The notes: generated by a model not told the origin, from the sequence alone. A DNA stretch of 64,000 nt from Bacteroidales bacterium (GCA_016285355.1 JAEEQP010000004.1:54443-118442); one strand, 5' to 3'. Positions 21,040-29,291 are shown, counted from the stretch's first letter. Numbers and translations are program-made.

Positions 21040-22133
21040 TGGTCATCATCCTCAAACCCACCTACTCCTGTAACTTCCGTTGCAAATACTGCTATTTGAG
21101 CAACGAAACAAAAACCCACAAGGAGACATTCAACCTTGCCTTTGCCAAACAAATCATCCTTCAATTAAAGGACTATCAGAAGACCTATCCGCGCCAAAAG
21201 GTCACTTTCATTTGGCACGGCGGCGAGCCTTTGCTGTGGGGCATCGACAACTACCGTGAGATTTTCGCCTTTATGCAACAAGAATTGGAAAGCATCAACT
21301 ACCAAAACAGCATCCAAACCAACCTTTCGTTAGTCACGGAGGAAATCATCAACCTCTTTTTGCAATACAATGTCCGCCCAGGCTTTTCGTTAGACGGCAC
21401 CAAGGCCATCCACGACCAACAGCGTGTGGGCATCAACGGCCAACCCACTTTCGACCTTATCATGTCGAAACTCGCACTTTGCAGGGAGAAAGGCATCAGC
21501 CCTGGCTGCATCGTCGTGGCAGGAAAGAAACACATCGGACACATTCCCGAACTATATAACTTCATGAAAGAACACAAGTTGAGTTTCAAGTTCAACCCCT
21601 TGTTTTCAGCTGGCGAGGCCACCAATAACTTGGACGAATACGGCATTACGCCCTCGGAATATGCCCAAATGTCGATAGAACTATTTGATTTGTGGTTCCA
21701 CGACAACCAAGGCGAAATCACTGAGTCCAATTTTGTAGAAATCGCCAGCAACATCGTTTCCAAAAAGACCACAGGCTGCATGTTTGGCCGTAACTGTCAG
21801 GACAACTTCTTCGCCATTGCGCCAACAGGCGATGTGATGCCCTGCGGTCGTTTCTGCGATGATGATTTGCTACACTATTCATACGGCAACTTGCACGAGG
21901 AAACACTTTCAGATATTCTGCCTCGCATCAAGCAAGGCGAAATCTACAAACGTTCGGAATACATTGAGAAAGGTAGTTGTAAGAACTGCAAATGGTTAGA
22001 CATCTGTCACGGCGGTTGCTTGCACGATGGCTTTCTCAAATCAGGCGATTTCCGTAGCAAGACTTTCCTTTGCGCTGCCTACAAGAAAATCTTCGCGCAC
22101 ATTGAGAAACGCTTACAAGAAATAGGCATATAA
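21039..22133 (+). CDS. Radical SAM/SPASM peptide-maturase-like enzyme
   Basis: A 364-residue radical SAM protein. The SAM-cluster motif CNFRCKYCYL (cysteines 11, 15, 18) is at the N-terminus, followed by the usual WHGGEPLLWG and FSLDGTKAIHDQQR. The C-terminal SPASM region carries enough cysteines for two auxiliary Fe-S clusters: GCMFGRNC, MPCGRFC, CKNCKWLDICHGGC and a last FLCAAYK. It resembles the anSME-like peptide maturases, which include the three-residue cyclophane enzymes, more than general metabolic radical SAM enzymes. anSME itself oxidises sulfatases, but no sulfatase gene is nearby, whereas two paralogous peptide genes are. There is no separate RiPP recognition domain of the PqqD type fused to it. 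Strand overlap with the membrane protein gene indicates one operon. Confidence 0.85.
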   Translation: MVIILKPTYSCNFRCKYCYLSNETKTHKETFNLAFAKQIILQLKDYQKTYPRQKVTFIWHGGEPLLWGIDNYREIFAFMQQELESINYQNSIQTNLSLVTEEIINLFLQYNVRPGFSLDGTKAIHDQQRVGINGQPTFDLIMSKLALCREKGISPGCIVVAGKKHIGHIPELYNFMKEHKLSFKFNPLFSAGEATNNLDEYGITPSEYAQMSIELFDLWFHDNQGEITESNFVEIASNIVSKKTTGCMFGRNCQDNFFAIAPTGDVMPCGRFCDDDLLHYSYGNLHEETLSDILPRIKQGEIYKRSEYIEKGSCKNCKWLDICHGGCLHDGFLKSGDFRSKTFLCAAYKKIFAHIEKRLQEIGI

Positions 22134-22177
22134 TCATCAACAATCTTCAATCCCACACCACAATTATCCACTCAAAC

Positions 22178-22274
22178 TGGCCGAATACGACCATTTTTAC
22201 CATTATTCGGCCAAATAAAGGGGTACTTATTTGGCCGAATCAAATACTTTTTCTATCTTTGCGGCCAAATTAAG
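22178..22274. promoter_or_regulatory. Operator-like repeats around the promoter of the second ATPase gene
   Basis: Four copies of a GGCCAAATA-like half-site occur in alternating orientation: TGGCCGAATA (22178-22187), TTATTCGGCCAAATAA (22203-22218), TTATTTGGCCGAAT (22227-22240) and GCGGCCAAATTAA (from 22261). A -7 box TATCTTTG (22254-22261) is embedded just before the last copy. The arrangement suggests a repressor operator for this gene. Confidence 0.6.
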
Positions 22275-22279
22275 AGCAA

Positions 22280-23719
22280 ATGAACAACCTCATTGGAAGA
22301 AAACAGGAGATACAAGAACTTAAAAACCTGTACAATAGCGGCAAGCCCGAGTTTGTCGCCATCTATGGTCGCCGTCGTGTGGGCAAAACCTTCCTCGTGA
22401 AGGAACTTTTCCAAGACAAAATGGCCTTCTATCACAGCGGACTTTCGCCCTTCGACAAGGAGCGCAAAATCGGCATCAAAGACCAGTTGGAAGCGTTCTA
22501 CGCCAGCCTGATTCAGTACGGCATGGGCGAAAGCCACTGTCCCACTTCATGGGCCGAGGCTTTTCTCATGCTAGGACAGCTCTTGGACAGCCTCAACGAT
22601 GGCAGCCGTCAGGTGATTTTCATCGACGAACTGCCTTGGATGGATACGCCCCGTTCCAAGTTCTTGGTCGCCTTCGAGCATTTCTGGAACTCATGGGGTG
22701 CTTGGCGTGACCATGTGATGCTCATCGTGTGCGGAAGCGCAACTTCGTGGATGCTCGACAACCTCATCAACAACAAAGGAGGCCTCTACGACCGCCTGAC
22801 TTGGCAAATCAAGCTGTCGCCTTTTACGCTTGGCGAGTGTAAGGCGTTTTTCGAGTCAAAGAATGTACCCATGTCGAGCTACGACCTTGTGGAAGCCTAC
22901 ATGATTCTCGGCGGCATACCTTATTATATGAACTACTTCCAGAAGGGGAAAAGCCTGGCACAAAACATCGACGCACTGTTTTTCGCCCCAAACGCCAAAC
23001 TCGGCATGGAGTTCGACCGGCTTTTCGGTTCCTTGTTCTCCAAACCAGAAGAATTCAAGGCGGTGGTAAGGCAGCTTGCCAAACGGCACACAGGCTACAC
23101 ACGTGAAGACTTGGCCAAACAATTGGGAATCAAGGCAGGAGGAAACTTTTCCAAAACACTTGAAGCACTCTTGGCCAGCGATTTCATTACTTGTTACCAT
23201 CCCTTCGGAGAAAGCAAGAAAGAAATCAGATACAGACTCACTGACAGTTTCTGCCAGTTCCATCTGAACTTCATAGACGGACAAAACATCACCGATACAG
23301 CCTACTGGCAACACAACCAAAACAAGCCACAACTCAACACATGGCGCGGTTTCACTTTCGAGCAAGTCTGTTTCAACCATGTCAGTCAAATCAAGAGGGC
23401 ATTGGGGGTAGAAAACGTAGTGTCATCAGAATCGGCATGGATTGTACGCGGCGACGAAGACCACAAAGGCGCACAAATCGACATGCTGATTGTCAGGGAC
23501 GACCGCGTTGTCAACTTGTGCGAGATGAAATTCCTGTCGAAGGAATACGACCCGAAGGCCGATGATGAAACTAAACTGAGGGCACGCATCGCCACCTTGC
23601 AGGAGCATCTTTCGCCCAAACAGACCATTCACCTGACCTTGGTCACCACCGTTGGTCTCAAACATAACGCCCACAGCGGTATCTTCCAGCAAACCATCAT
23701 TATCAGCAGCTTGTTCTGA
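22280..23719 (+). CDS. AAA ATPase with C-terminal nuclease-like DUF234 domain
   Basis: A 479-residue protein. The P-loop is YGRRRVGKT (about residues 29-37), Walker B is QVIFIDELPWMD, and IVCGSATSWM follows as the sensor region. The remainder has a winged-helix segment (TREDLAKQLGIKAGG). The C-terminal DUF234 domain shows a PD-(D/E)xK-like arrangement in GAQIDMLIVRDDRVVNLCEMKF (D...EMK). Proteins of this family are very common in gut Bacteroidota as solitary accessory genes. Their activity is unknown and proposals range from defence to genome-associated roles. The gene is bounded by a dense repeat array upstream and mutS2 downstream, and marks the right edge of the accessory island. Confidence 0.85.
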   Translation: MNNLIGRKQEIQELKNLYNSGKPEFVAIYGRRRVGKTFLVKELFQDKMAFYHSGLSPFDKERKIGIKDQLEAFYASLIQYGMGESHCPTSWAEAFLMLGQLLDSLNDGSRQVIFIDELPWMDTPRSKFLVAFEHFWNSWGAWRDHVMLIVCGSATSWMLDNLINNKGGLYDRLTWQIKLSPFTLGECKAFFESKNVPMSSYDLVEAYMILGGIPYYMNYFQKGKSLAQNIDALFFAPNAKLGMEFDRLFGSLFSKPEEFKAVVRQLAKRHTGYTREDLAKQLGIKAGGNFSKTLEALLASDFITCYHPFGESKKEIRYRLTDSFCQFHLNFIDGQNITDTAYWQHNQNKPQLNTWRGFTFEQVCFNHVSQIKRALGVENVVSSESAWIVRGDEDHKGAQIDMLIVRDDRVVNLCEMKFLSKEYDPKADDETKLRARIATLQEHLSPKQTIHLTLVTTVGLKHNAHSGIFQQTIIISSLF

Positions 23720-23730
23720 AAAATTTTCCT

Positions 23731-23738
23731 TACTTTTG
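23731..23738 (+). promoter_or_regulatory. -7 box of mutS2
   Basis: TACTTTTG lies 19 bp before the GTG start at 23757, so the transcript would have a very short leader. Confidence 0.6.
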
Positions 23739-23756
23739 CGCACTAAAACTCAACCA

Positions 23757-26147
23757 GTGATTTACCCAACCAATTTTGAACAAAAAATCGGCTTTAAAAG
23801 CATCCGTCAAATGCTTTCCGACCATTGCATTAGTGCGATGGGCTTGGAGAGAGCGGACAAGATGAGCTTTTCAACTGATAAAGCACACATCCTCAAGAGT
23901 TTGGAACAAACCGAAGAGTTTATCCATCTCTTGCAGACTGGCGTGCCATTCCCCGTGCGCGACTTCCACGACCTGCGCGAGGCCTTCCATCGCATCCAGA
24001 TTGACGGCACCTGCCTCAATGTGGAGGATTTGTTTGCCTTGAAACCTTCACTCAATGTACTTGAAGCCATTCTGCGCTACGGCCACTCAGAAAGTGCCGA
24101 TACTACACCACGGATTAAGTCGCTGATTGAGAACATTTTCATCGAGCGTAGTATCTTCACTGAGGTCAACCGCCTCGTCGACGACAAGGGCGAGATTCCC
24201 GACAATGCTTCAACCGAACTGTTGGAAATCCGCCAAAGCATCCGCCGCAAGCAGGGTGGCATCGAGAAGCGCATCCGACAAATCATGAGCGATGCCAAGA
24301 CTGCGGGCTGGGTCGACCAGAAATCAGAGCTTACCGTCCGCGATGGGCGTTTGGTCATTCCGGTGAAGGCTGGCGACAAACGCGCCATCAGAGGTTTCAT
24401 CCACGACGAGTCAGCCACTGGACAGACCGTCTACATCGAACCTGCCGAAATCTTCGACACCTCCAACGAAATCAAGGAGTTGGAATATGCCGAGAAACGT
24501 GAAATCCACCGCATTTTGATGGCCTTTACGCGTCTCCTTCGGCCTTACCTCTCCGAATTGCGCAAGGCATGGAACCTGTTGGGTGAACTCGACTTCATCC
24601 GCGCCAAGGCGTTGCTGGCCCAAGAAATCGGTGGCGTGAAGCCCGAAATACAAGACACACCCTACATCAACTGGCAGCAGGCGCGACACCCCTTGTTGGA
24701 AAAGAAGCTGAAGGCCCAAGGAAAGCAGGTAGTCCCACTTGATTTGAAACTGGACGAAACTGACCGCATCCTCGTCATCAGTGGTCCCAACGCGGGCGGC
24801 AAGTCGGTCTGCCTGAAAACCACCGGGCTACTCCAATACATGCTGCAATGCGGCCTCATGCCGCCCATGCGCGTCGACTCGCAATGCGGCTTGTTTGAAA
24901 GCCTCTTCATCGACATCGGTGACGAGCAGTCGATTTTGGACGACCTATCCACCTACAGTTCACACCTTATTAATATGAAGGCCCTGCTGGAACATGCCGA
25001 CGAAAAGACCTTGTTCCTCATCGACGAGTTCGGAACTGGTACAGAACCCCAATTGGGTGGTGCCATCGCCGAGGCCATCCTCTTGGAACTCAACAAGAAA
25101 CAAGCCTTCGGCATGGTCACGACGCACTATGCCAACCTGAAACTTTTGGCAGACAACCATGAGGGCATTGTCAACGGTGCCATGCTGTTCGACACGCGCT
25201 TCATGCAGCCCATGTACATCATGATGACAGGCAAACCTGGCTCGTCGTTCGCTTTCGAAATCGCCAAGAAAATCGGCTTCCCGAAACAGATTCTTGATGA
25301 CGCAGCCAACATCACCGGCGACCAGCACCTGAAGTTTGAGAAGCAGCTGCAACAGCTTGAAGTCGACAAGAAAGCCATCCGCAAGAAAGAACAAGACCTG
25401 CGCATCGCCGACCAATTGCTGACCGAGGTCGTGGAGAAATACAAGAAACTTTTAGCCGAACTTGAAAGCAAGAAGAAACAATACCTCCGCGATGCCGCCG
25501 CTGAAGCCCAGGAACTGATTCAGAAGGCCAACAGCCAAATCGAGCGCACCATCAAGGAAATCAAGGAAGCACAGGCTGAGAAAACCAAGACCAAAGAAAT
25601 CCGCCAGAACCTTGAAAAAACCAAAGAGGAGATAGCACAAAAAGCCAAGGAAGTGGCCGAAGCCAAGAAAAAAGAAGAGTCTGAAGTGGTGCTGAAAGTA
25701 GGCGACACTGTCTGCATCGAGGAAATGCAAGTGGTGGGCGAAATCTTGGCCATCAGCGACACCGACGCCACCATCCTCTTCGACAGCATCCGTCTGCGCA
25801 CCAGTCCTGACAAGCTCCGCAAGGTAAGCCGTGCCGAAGCCCGCAAAACCCAACGTCGCTGGCAAAACGGTATCGCCGAAGACCTCAGCGAGAAAGCCGA
25901 ACACTTCGAACTGACCCTTGATGTGCGCGGCAAACGTGCCGAGGAAGCCTTGGATATCGTGGACAAATACCTTGACGAAGCCAAATTACTCAGCATCAAG
26001 GAGGTGAGTATTCTTCATGGTAAGGGTAATGGCATCTTGCGCAAGCTCATCCGCGAGAAACTCAGCCACCTGCATGAAGTGGAGCGTTTCTGTGATGCTT
26101 CTCTCGAAACAGGTGGAACAGGAATTACCAGAGTGTATTTCAGATGA
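23757..26147 (+). CDS. mutS2: Endonuclease MutS2
   Basis: 796 residues. I choose the GTG at 23757: the protein then begins with IYPTNFEQKIGFKSIR, the typical Bacteroidota MutS2 start, and it follows the -7 box; the longer frame runs back into the ATPase gene. There is no mismatch-recognition domain. Domains seen are the core and clamp (to about residue 330), the ATPase with ISGPNAGGKS near residue 342 and LFLIDEFGTGTEP, a long coiled coil (about 520-640, many Lys/Glu/Gln) and the C-terminal Smr endonuclease-type domain (about 720-796) with LDVRG and SILHGKGNG. MutS2 suppresses recombination and, in some bacteria, rescues collided ribosomes. The stop overlaps an inverted repeat. Confidence 0.93.
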   Translation: MIYPTNFEQKIGFKSIRQMLSDHCISAMGLERADKMSFSTDKAHILKSLEQTEEFIHLLQTGVPFPVRDFHDLREAFHRIQIDGTCLNVEDLFALKPSLNVLEAILRYGHSESADTTPRIKSLIENIFIERSIFTEVNRLVDDKGEIPDNASTELLEIRQSIRRKQGGIEKRIRQIMSDAKTAGWVDQKSELTVRDGRLVIPVKAGDKRAIRGFIHDESATGQTVYIEPAEIFDTSNEIKELEYAEKREIHRILMAFTRLLRPYLSELRKAWNLLGELDFIRAKALLAQEIGGVKPEIQDTPYINWQQARHPLLEKKLKAQGKQVVPLDLKLDETDRILVISGPNAGGKSVCLKTTGLLQYMLQCGLMPPMRVDSQCGLFESLFIDIGDEQSILDDLSTYSSHLINMKALLEHADEKTLFLIDEFGTGTEPQLGGAIAEAILLELNKKQAFGMVTTHYANLKLLADNHEGIVNGAMLFDTRFMQPMYIMMTGKPGSSFAFEIAKKIGFPKQILDDAANITGDQHLKFEKQLQQLEVDKKAIRKKEQDLRIADQLLTEVVEKYKKLLAELESKKKQYLRDAAAEAQELIQKANSQIERTIKEIKEAQAEKTKTKEIRQNLEKTKEEIAQKAKEVAEAKKKEESEVVLKVGDTVCIEEMQVVGEILAISDTDATILFDSIRLRTSPDKLRKVSRAEARKTQRRWQNGIAEDLSEKAEHFELTLDVRGKRAEEALDIVDKYLDEAKLLSIKEVSILHGKGNGILRKLIREKLSHLHEVERFCDASLETGGTGITRVYFR

Positions 26148-26273
26148 GATTCCCTTCGGGAATGGAGAGCCATTGTTTTGTGAACTGCGGCGGTAAGGAA
26201 CGTTCACGATTCATAAACGCCACAATCCGCTGCATGTTAAATAATAATATTACTCCATTCCTGAAGGGAATCT
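26147..26273. repeat. Element with 21-bp terminal inverted repeats
   Basis: AGATTCCCTTCGGGAATGGA at 26147 onward and its inverted copy at 26253-26273 match at 20 of 21 positions and enclose about 85 bp. The left arm begins within the mutS2 stop codon. It occupies the gap between mutS2 and the convergent GlsB/YeaQ-type gene and may act as a bidirectional terminator or be a small non-autonomous element. Confidence 0.6.
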
Positions 26274-26278
26274 AAAAC

Positions 26279-26524
26279 TTATTTCCTTTTGAGCAAAGAA
26301 AGAAGCCAAAGCAGCACAACGGAACCTACTATGCCGACTATCAGCTGGCCCCAGAAGGTCGTTTTGGGGGAAATGCCCAACAGGCCAAAAAGCCAACTGC
26401 CCAAAAAGCCGCCAACGATACCCACAAGAATGCAAACCAACAGTCCCATACCTTGCTTCATGATTTTACTCCCGATATAGCCGGCAATCGCGCCAATCAG
26501 TACTGATAAAAGAATGCCTAACAT
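26279..26524 (-). CDS. GlsB/YeaQ/YmgE family stress-response membrane protein
   Basis: An 81-residue protein of three hydrophobic helices separated by glycine-rich turns: LLSVLIGAIAGYIGSKIM, LLVCILVGIVGGFLGSWLF and GQLIVGIVGSVVLLWLLSLL. The length, the GYIGS turn and the GGFLG motif are those of the transglycosylase-associated (GlsB/YeaQ) membrane protein family, which is linked to stress responses in several bacteria. It lies on the minus strand 38 bp downstream of engB and may be read from the same transcript. The shared name with GlsB of glycine-lipid synthesis is a coincidence. Confidence 0.88.
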   Translation of the reverse strand: MLGILLSVLIGAIAGYIGSKIMKQGMGLLVCILVGIVGGFLGSWLFGLLGISPKTTFWGQLIVGIVGSVVLLWLLSLLKRK

Positions 26525-26562
26525 GATAGTAGTTTTTTGAGTTGATTAATAATTAGTTGAAT

Positions 26563-27180
26563 TCATTTCTTGTTCATCAAATTGGCCACCTCAGCATTTT
26601 GCTCCTCTATGTAAGCCAAAATCTCGTCCCTCCCCTGCTTCTTTTCCGCCGAGGTGATAAAAATGGGCGGCAACTCCTCCCATTCCTCCAACAGCTTCGC
26701 CTTGAAAGCAGCCACATTCCTGTCCAACTCCGCCTTTGACACCTTGTCGGATTTGGTGAAAACGATGCAAAACGGCACTTGATTCTCACCCAACCATTCA
26801 ACAAAGCCCAAGTCATTGTTTTGAGGTTCAAGACGCGAGTCGACCAGCACGAAAGTGGTCACTAAATTGCGGCGGCGTTGGATGTAATTGTTAATCATGA
26901 CGCGCCACTGCTCGCGGGTCTTCTTGGAATGCTGCGCATAGCCATAACCCGGCAAATCAACAAGATACCAAGCATCGTTGACGATAAAATGGTTGATGGC
27001 TACCGTCTTGCCCGGCACAGAGGAAGTCTTGGCCAAACCTTTACGCTGCACCAGCATGTTAATTAGCGAGGACTTGCCCACATTAGAGCGGCCAATGAAG
27101 GCATATTCGGGAATATTGTCGTTGGGCAAAAACTCGAAACGAGTGTTGCTCATCAGAAAATCGGCTTTGTTAATTTGCAT
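26563..27180 (-). CDS. engB: Ribosome biogenesis GTPase EngB/YihA
   Basis: A 205-residue GTPase needed for assembly of the large ribosomal subunit. The G motifs are complete: G1 GRSNVGKSS (about 30-38), the G2 region [11 protein letters not shown]3 DLPGYGYA, G4 FTKSDK and the G5 region ITSAEKKQG. The first start (MQINKADFL) overlaps the 3' end of the acyltransferase gene upstream by 11 nt, so it is part of the same operon. Embedding in a lipid-synthesis operon is unusual for its role and probably reflects transcriptional convenience. Confidence 0.95.
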   Translation of the reverse strand: MQINKADFLMSNTRFEFLPNDNIPEYAFIGRSNVGKSSLINMLVQRKGLAKTSSVPGKTVAINHFIVNDAWYLVDLPGYGYAQHSKKTREQWRVMINNYIQRRRNLVTTFVLVDSRLEPQNNDLGFVEWLGENQVPFCIVFTKSDKVSKAELDRNVAAFKAKLLEEWEELPPIFITSAEKKQGRDEILAYIEEQNAEVANLMNKK

Positions 27181-28147
27181 AGAAAGGCATTTTTAAGTGT
27201 TCCGGAATCTCATTCTGGTCGTAAATCAGGTGGCGCTTGACTTTCTCCTCAAACATATCGCTGATAGTCATCAAGATACCTGTCTCCTCCACCGCGCCAA
27301 AGCCAGGATTGAGTGCCGTGCCAAACGACCGCAGTGTGGGGGAGAGACTCATGTAGGCGTTGACCAAAGGCGGTACCGCTGCACCGCGCTCGCGCACCAT
27401 CTTCACCAAGATTTTGTAATTGTCACGGTAATTGTCGGCGCAGAAAAGGTTGTCCAACCATTCCTGTCCAGCGAGAATGGGCAGGTTCAGCTCGGGGCGC
27501 ACCGTAACCAAATTTTCCTTATCAGGAAAGTGTTTCTGTATAAAATAGAGAATCAAATCGCGTGAGGTGCGTTCCAAAGAGGGATACATCGTCACCTTAC
27601 CGAAATAATACTTCGCCTCAGGATAAATGTCGACCAACGAACCCAAACCGTCCCAAAGGTTATCCAAGGAATACAGGCCTTTCGACAGGCTCTTGGAAGG
27701 CTGGTAGTTGGGTTGCACGAATGAGCGCCCCAACTCGATAGTGTAGGGCAAATACTCCTCTACAAACTTTTTGGAATAGAGAAACAGTTCGCTGGTGGGC
27801 GTATCCACTTGGCCGTTGGCATCAATGGGCAGATGGTCGCAGAGCAGAAAACGGTAACCGCCCACGATGGCGTGGTCGATGGGGTTCCACACGATAAGCT
27901 GATAGAAGAAGTTCTCGTCGCGGGTGTCGAACACATCGATGTCACAGTCAAGGCCCGTACCGCCGCCCGAGTCGCGGAAGCTGATTTCGCGCAGACGGCC
28001 AATCTCGCGCATGATGTTGGGTGATTCGTGTGCCGTCAGCACATAGATTTCATTTCCTCCATTGTTGGTCTTGCGGAAAAATTTCTCCTCGGTCAACTCT
28101 TCCATAATGGCCTCAACCGGCACCGGTGCAATAATATCTTTCATCAT
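27170..28147 (-). CDS. glsB: GNAT-fold N-acyltransferase, probable glycine-lipid synthase subunit GlsB
   Basis: A 325-residue protein of the hemolysin-like acyltransferase group. Core features are [33 protein letters not shown] and [15 protein letters not shown]; the last is the acyl-donor-binding region of the GNAT fold in OlsB/GlsB-like enzymes. In Bacteroides thetaiotaomicron an N-acyltransferase (GlsB) makes acyl-glycine from glycine and acyl-ACP, and the partner O-acyltransferase (GlsA) adds a second chain. Here the two are adjacent with a 4-nt overlap, which supports the assignment; without the partner the family alone would be called an ornithine-lipid-type acyltransferase. Confidence 0.72.
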   Translation of the reverse strand: MMKDIIAPVPVEAIMEELTEEKFFRKTNNGGNEIYVLTAHESPNIMREIGRLREISFRDSGGGTGLDCDIDVFDTRDENFFYQLIVWNPIDHAIVGGYRFLLCDHLPIDANGQVDTPTSELFLYSKKFVEEYLPYTIELGRSFVQPNYQPSKSLSKGLYSLDNLWDGLGSLVDIYPEAKYYFGKVTMYPSLERTSRDLILYFIQKHFPDKENLVTVRPELNLPILAGQEWLDNLFCADNYRDNYKILVKMVRERGAAVPPLVNAYMSLSPTLRSFGTALNPGFGAVEETGILMTISDMFEEKVKRHLIYDQNEIPEHLKMPFYAN

Positions 28148-29019
28148 ATCGTGTATTCTTTTTCAGGGTCAAAAATCTGGTTGGCATCCTTCGGCAGCTG
28201 GTAGGAGAACGTGCGAAGTTTCTCCGCCCATTGGGCATCAGTGAATCGACGGTCGAAGGTCTGGTATGGGATGGGCTTGCCAAAAGTGATGGTCAGTTGC
28301 TTGTTGCGTTGTTTGAAGAACTCGTCGACGAGGAAAGCCATCTCGATGTTCACCTTGATTCCCAAACGTTTACGAAGTCTTGCAAGGTTGTAGAAGAAGT
28401 TCGAATTGCGACCTTCGATGTGGACAGGAACGATGTCGCGTTGGTAGGCTTTCGACTTGGTGACAAAGGTCTTTTTCCAATCCAAATCCATGATTTTGCC
28501 GCCTTTGGTTTTGCGCGAGCAGAGGCCGAAGGGGAAATAGCAAATCGTGGCATCGCCGGCAAAGGTCTCGTTGAACAACCTCAAACTCTCCTCACGGTTG
28601 GCCGTCGCACTACCCACCTTGCTGACAGGAATGAAAATCGGTTGGAGGTTCTTCACAAACATCAGGAAGTCGTTGACAGGAGTCAAGGTCTCTCCCCTAT
28701 GGTTGCCCACCGCACCGATAAGCGCAATGCCGTCGAGGCCACCCAAGGGATGGTTGGACGCCACAAGGATGCGGTCGCTCGCCATCAGGTTATCGATACC
28801 CTCTAACACCACGTCAAGGTTGAAGTCGTCCACCACCGCGTTGATGAAGTCGAGGCCTTCCTTGTCGGCATACTTGGTCAGGATCTCGTTGATGTCGTCC
28901 TCATGCAACAACCGCTGAATCTTGCGAAACAGCCATTCGGGCATGTGTTTCATCAACTTGGGCACCTTGGCCGTGAAGATTTTCCTGAGGTCAATAAGGT
29001 TGATTTGTTCCATTTCCAT
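28144..29019 (-). CDS. glsA: PlsC-like O-acyltransferase, probable glycine-lipid synthase subunit GlsA
   Basis: 291 residues from the ATG at 29019; an alternative ATG at 29013 would remove two residues. The longer frame to 29115 is unlikely because a -7 box lies at 29044-29051. The acyltransferase motif is SNHPLGGLDGIALIG (H-x4-D type, where HPLGGLD carries His and Asp), followed by PIFIPVSKVG and by CYFPFGLCSRK, corresponding to motifs II and III. It would add a second acyl chain to N-acyl-glycine. It is the first gene of an operon with the N-acyltransferase and engB. Other substrates of the PlsC fold cannot be excluded. Confidence 0.7.
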   Translation of the reverse strand: MEMEQINLIDLRKIFTAKVPKLMKHMPEWLFRKIQRLLHEDDINEILTKYADKEGLDFINAVVDDFNLDVVLEGIDNLMASDRILVASNHPLGGLDGIALIGAVGNHRGETLTPVNDFLMFVKNLQPIFIPVSKVGSATANREESLRLFNETFAGDATICYFPFGLCSRKTKGGKIMDLDWKKTFVTKSKAYQRDIVPVHIEGRNSNFFYNLARLRKRLGIKVNIEMAFLVDEFFKQRNKQLTITFGKPIPYQTFDRRFTDAQWAEKLRTFSYQLPKDANQIFDPEKEYTI

Positions 29020-29043
29020 AACCGACGAATTCGCTTTAATCGG

Positions 29044-29051
29044 CAAAAATA
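29044..29051 (-). promoter_or_regulatory. -7 box of the glsA-glsB-engB operon
   Basis: TATTTTTG on the minus strand, 24 bp before the ATG at 29019. Confidence 0.6.
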
Positions 29052-29115
29052 GTAAAAAGTAAAATTGAATTGTCATTTTCGGTCGAAAAATGGTCCAAAA
29101 AGGGCAAAACGGCAC

Positions 29116-29203
29116 TTATCAACACTTTTTCCAAAAAATGTGCAGCAAATTGTTAACAAAGTTGTCAACAAATATCAACAAAGATATGAACAATGTTTGT
29201 TGA
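29116..29203. promoter_or_regulatory. Cluster of DnaA-box-like nonamers upstream of mraZ
   Basis: Four nonamers of the form TTATCAACA lie close together on the plus strand: TTATCAACA (29116-29124), TTGTTAACA (29150-29158), TTGTCAACA (29162-29170) and ATATCAACA (29172-29180). A TTTCAACA occurs on the minus strand at about 29196-29203. They differ from the DnaA box TTATCCACA by one to three bases. The function is not established. Confidence 0.35.
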
Positions 29204-29225
29204 AAAATAAATAAGAATTTTTAAG

Positions 29226-29250
29226 TGGGAGAAAGTGGGGGAAAGTGGGA
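29226..29250 (+). promoter_or_regulatory. Three MraZ boxes before mraZ
   Basis: TGGGA (29226-29230), TGGGG (29236-29240) and TGGGA (29246-29250) are direct repeats separated by the identical 5-bp spacer GAAAG. Three TGGGN repeats with 5-bp spacing are the known MraZ binding site. They lie in the -33 region just before the -7 box, so binding should repress the dcw operon. Confidence 0.8.
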
Positions 29251-29257
29251 AAAATTG

Positions 29258-29265
29258 TATCTTTG
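29258..29265 (+). promoter_or_regulatory. -7 box of the dcw operon
   Basis: TATCTTTG lies 26 bp before the mraZ ATG at 29292 and immediately after the MraZ boxes. Confidence 0.7.
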
Positions 29266-29291
29266 CAACCGAAAAACCATCGAAACGAAAA

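Noticed and set aside
21039..22133. Radical SAM protein as a sulfatase-maturing enzyme (anSME)
   Set aside because: The fold and SPASM cysteines would allow it, but no sulfatase is near and two paralogous peptides are; kept only as an alternative.
23652..23756. N-terminal extension of MutS2
   Set aside because: The extension overlaps the ATPase gene and spans the -7 box; the GTG at 23757 gives the family's normal start.
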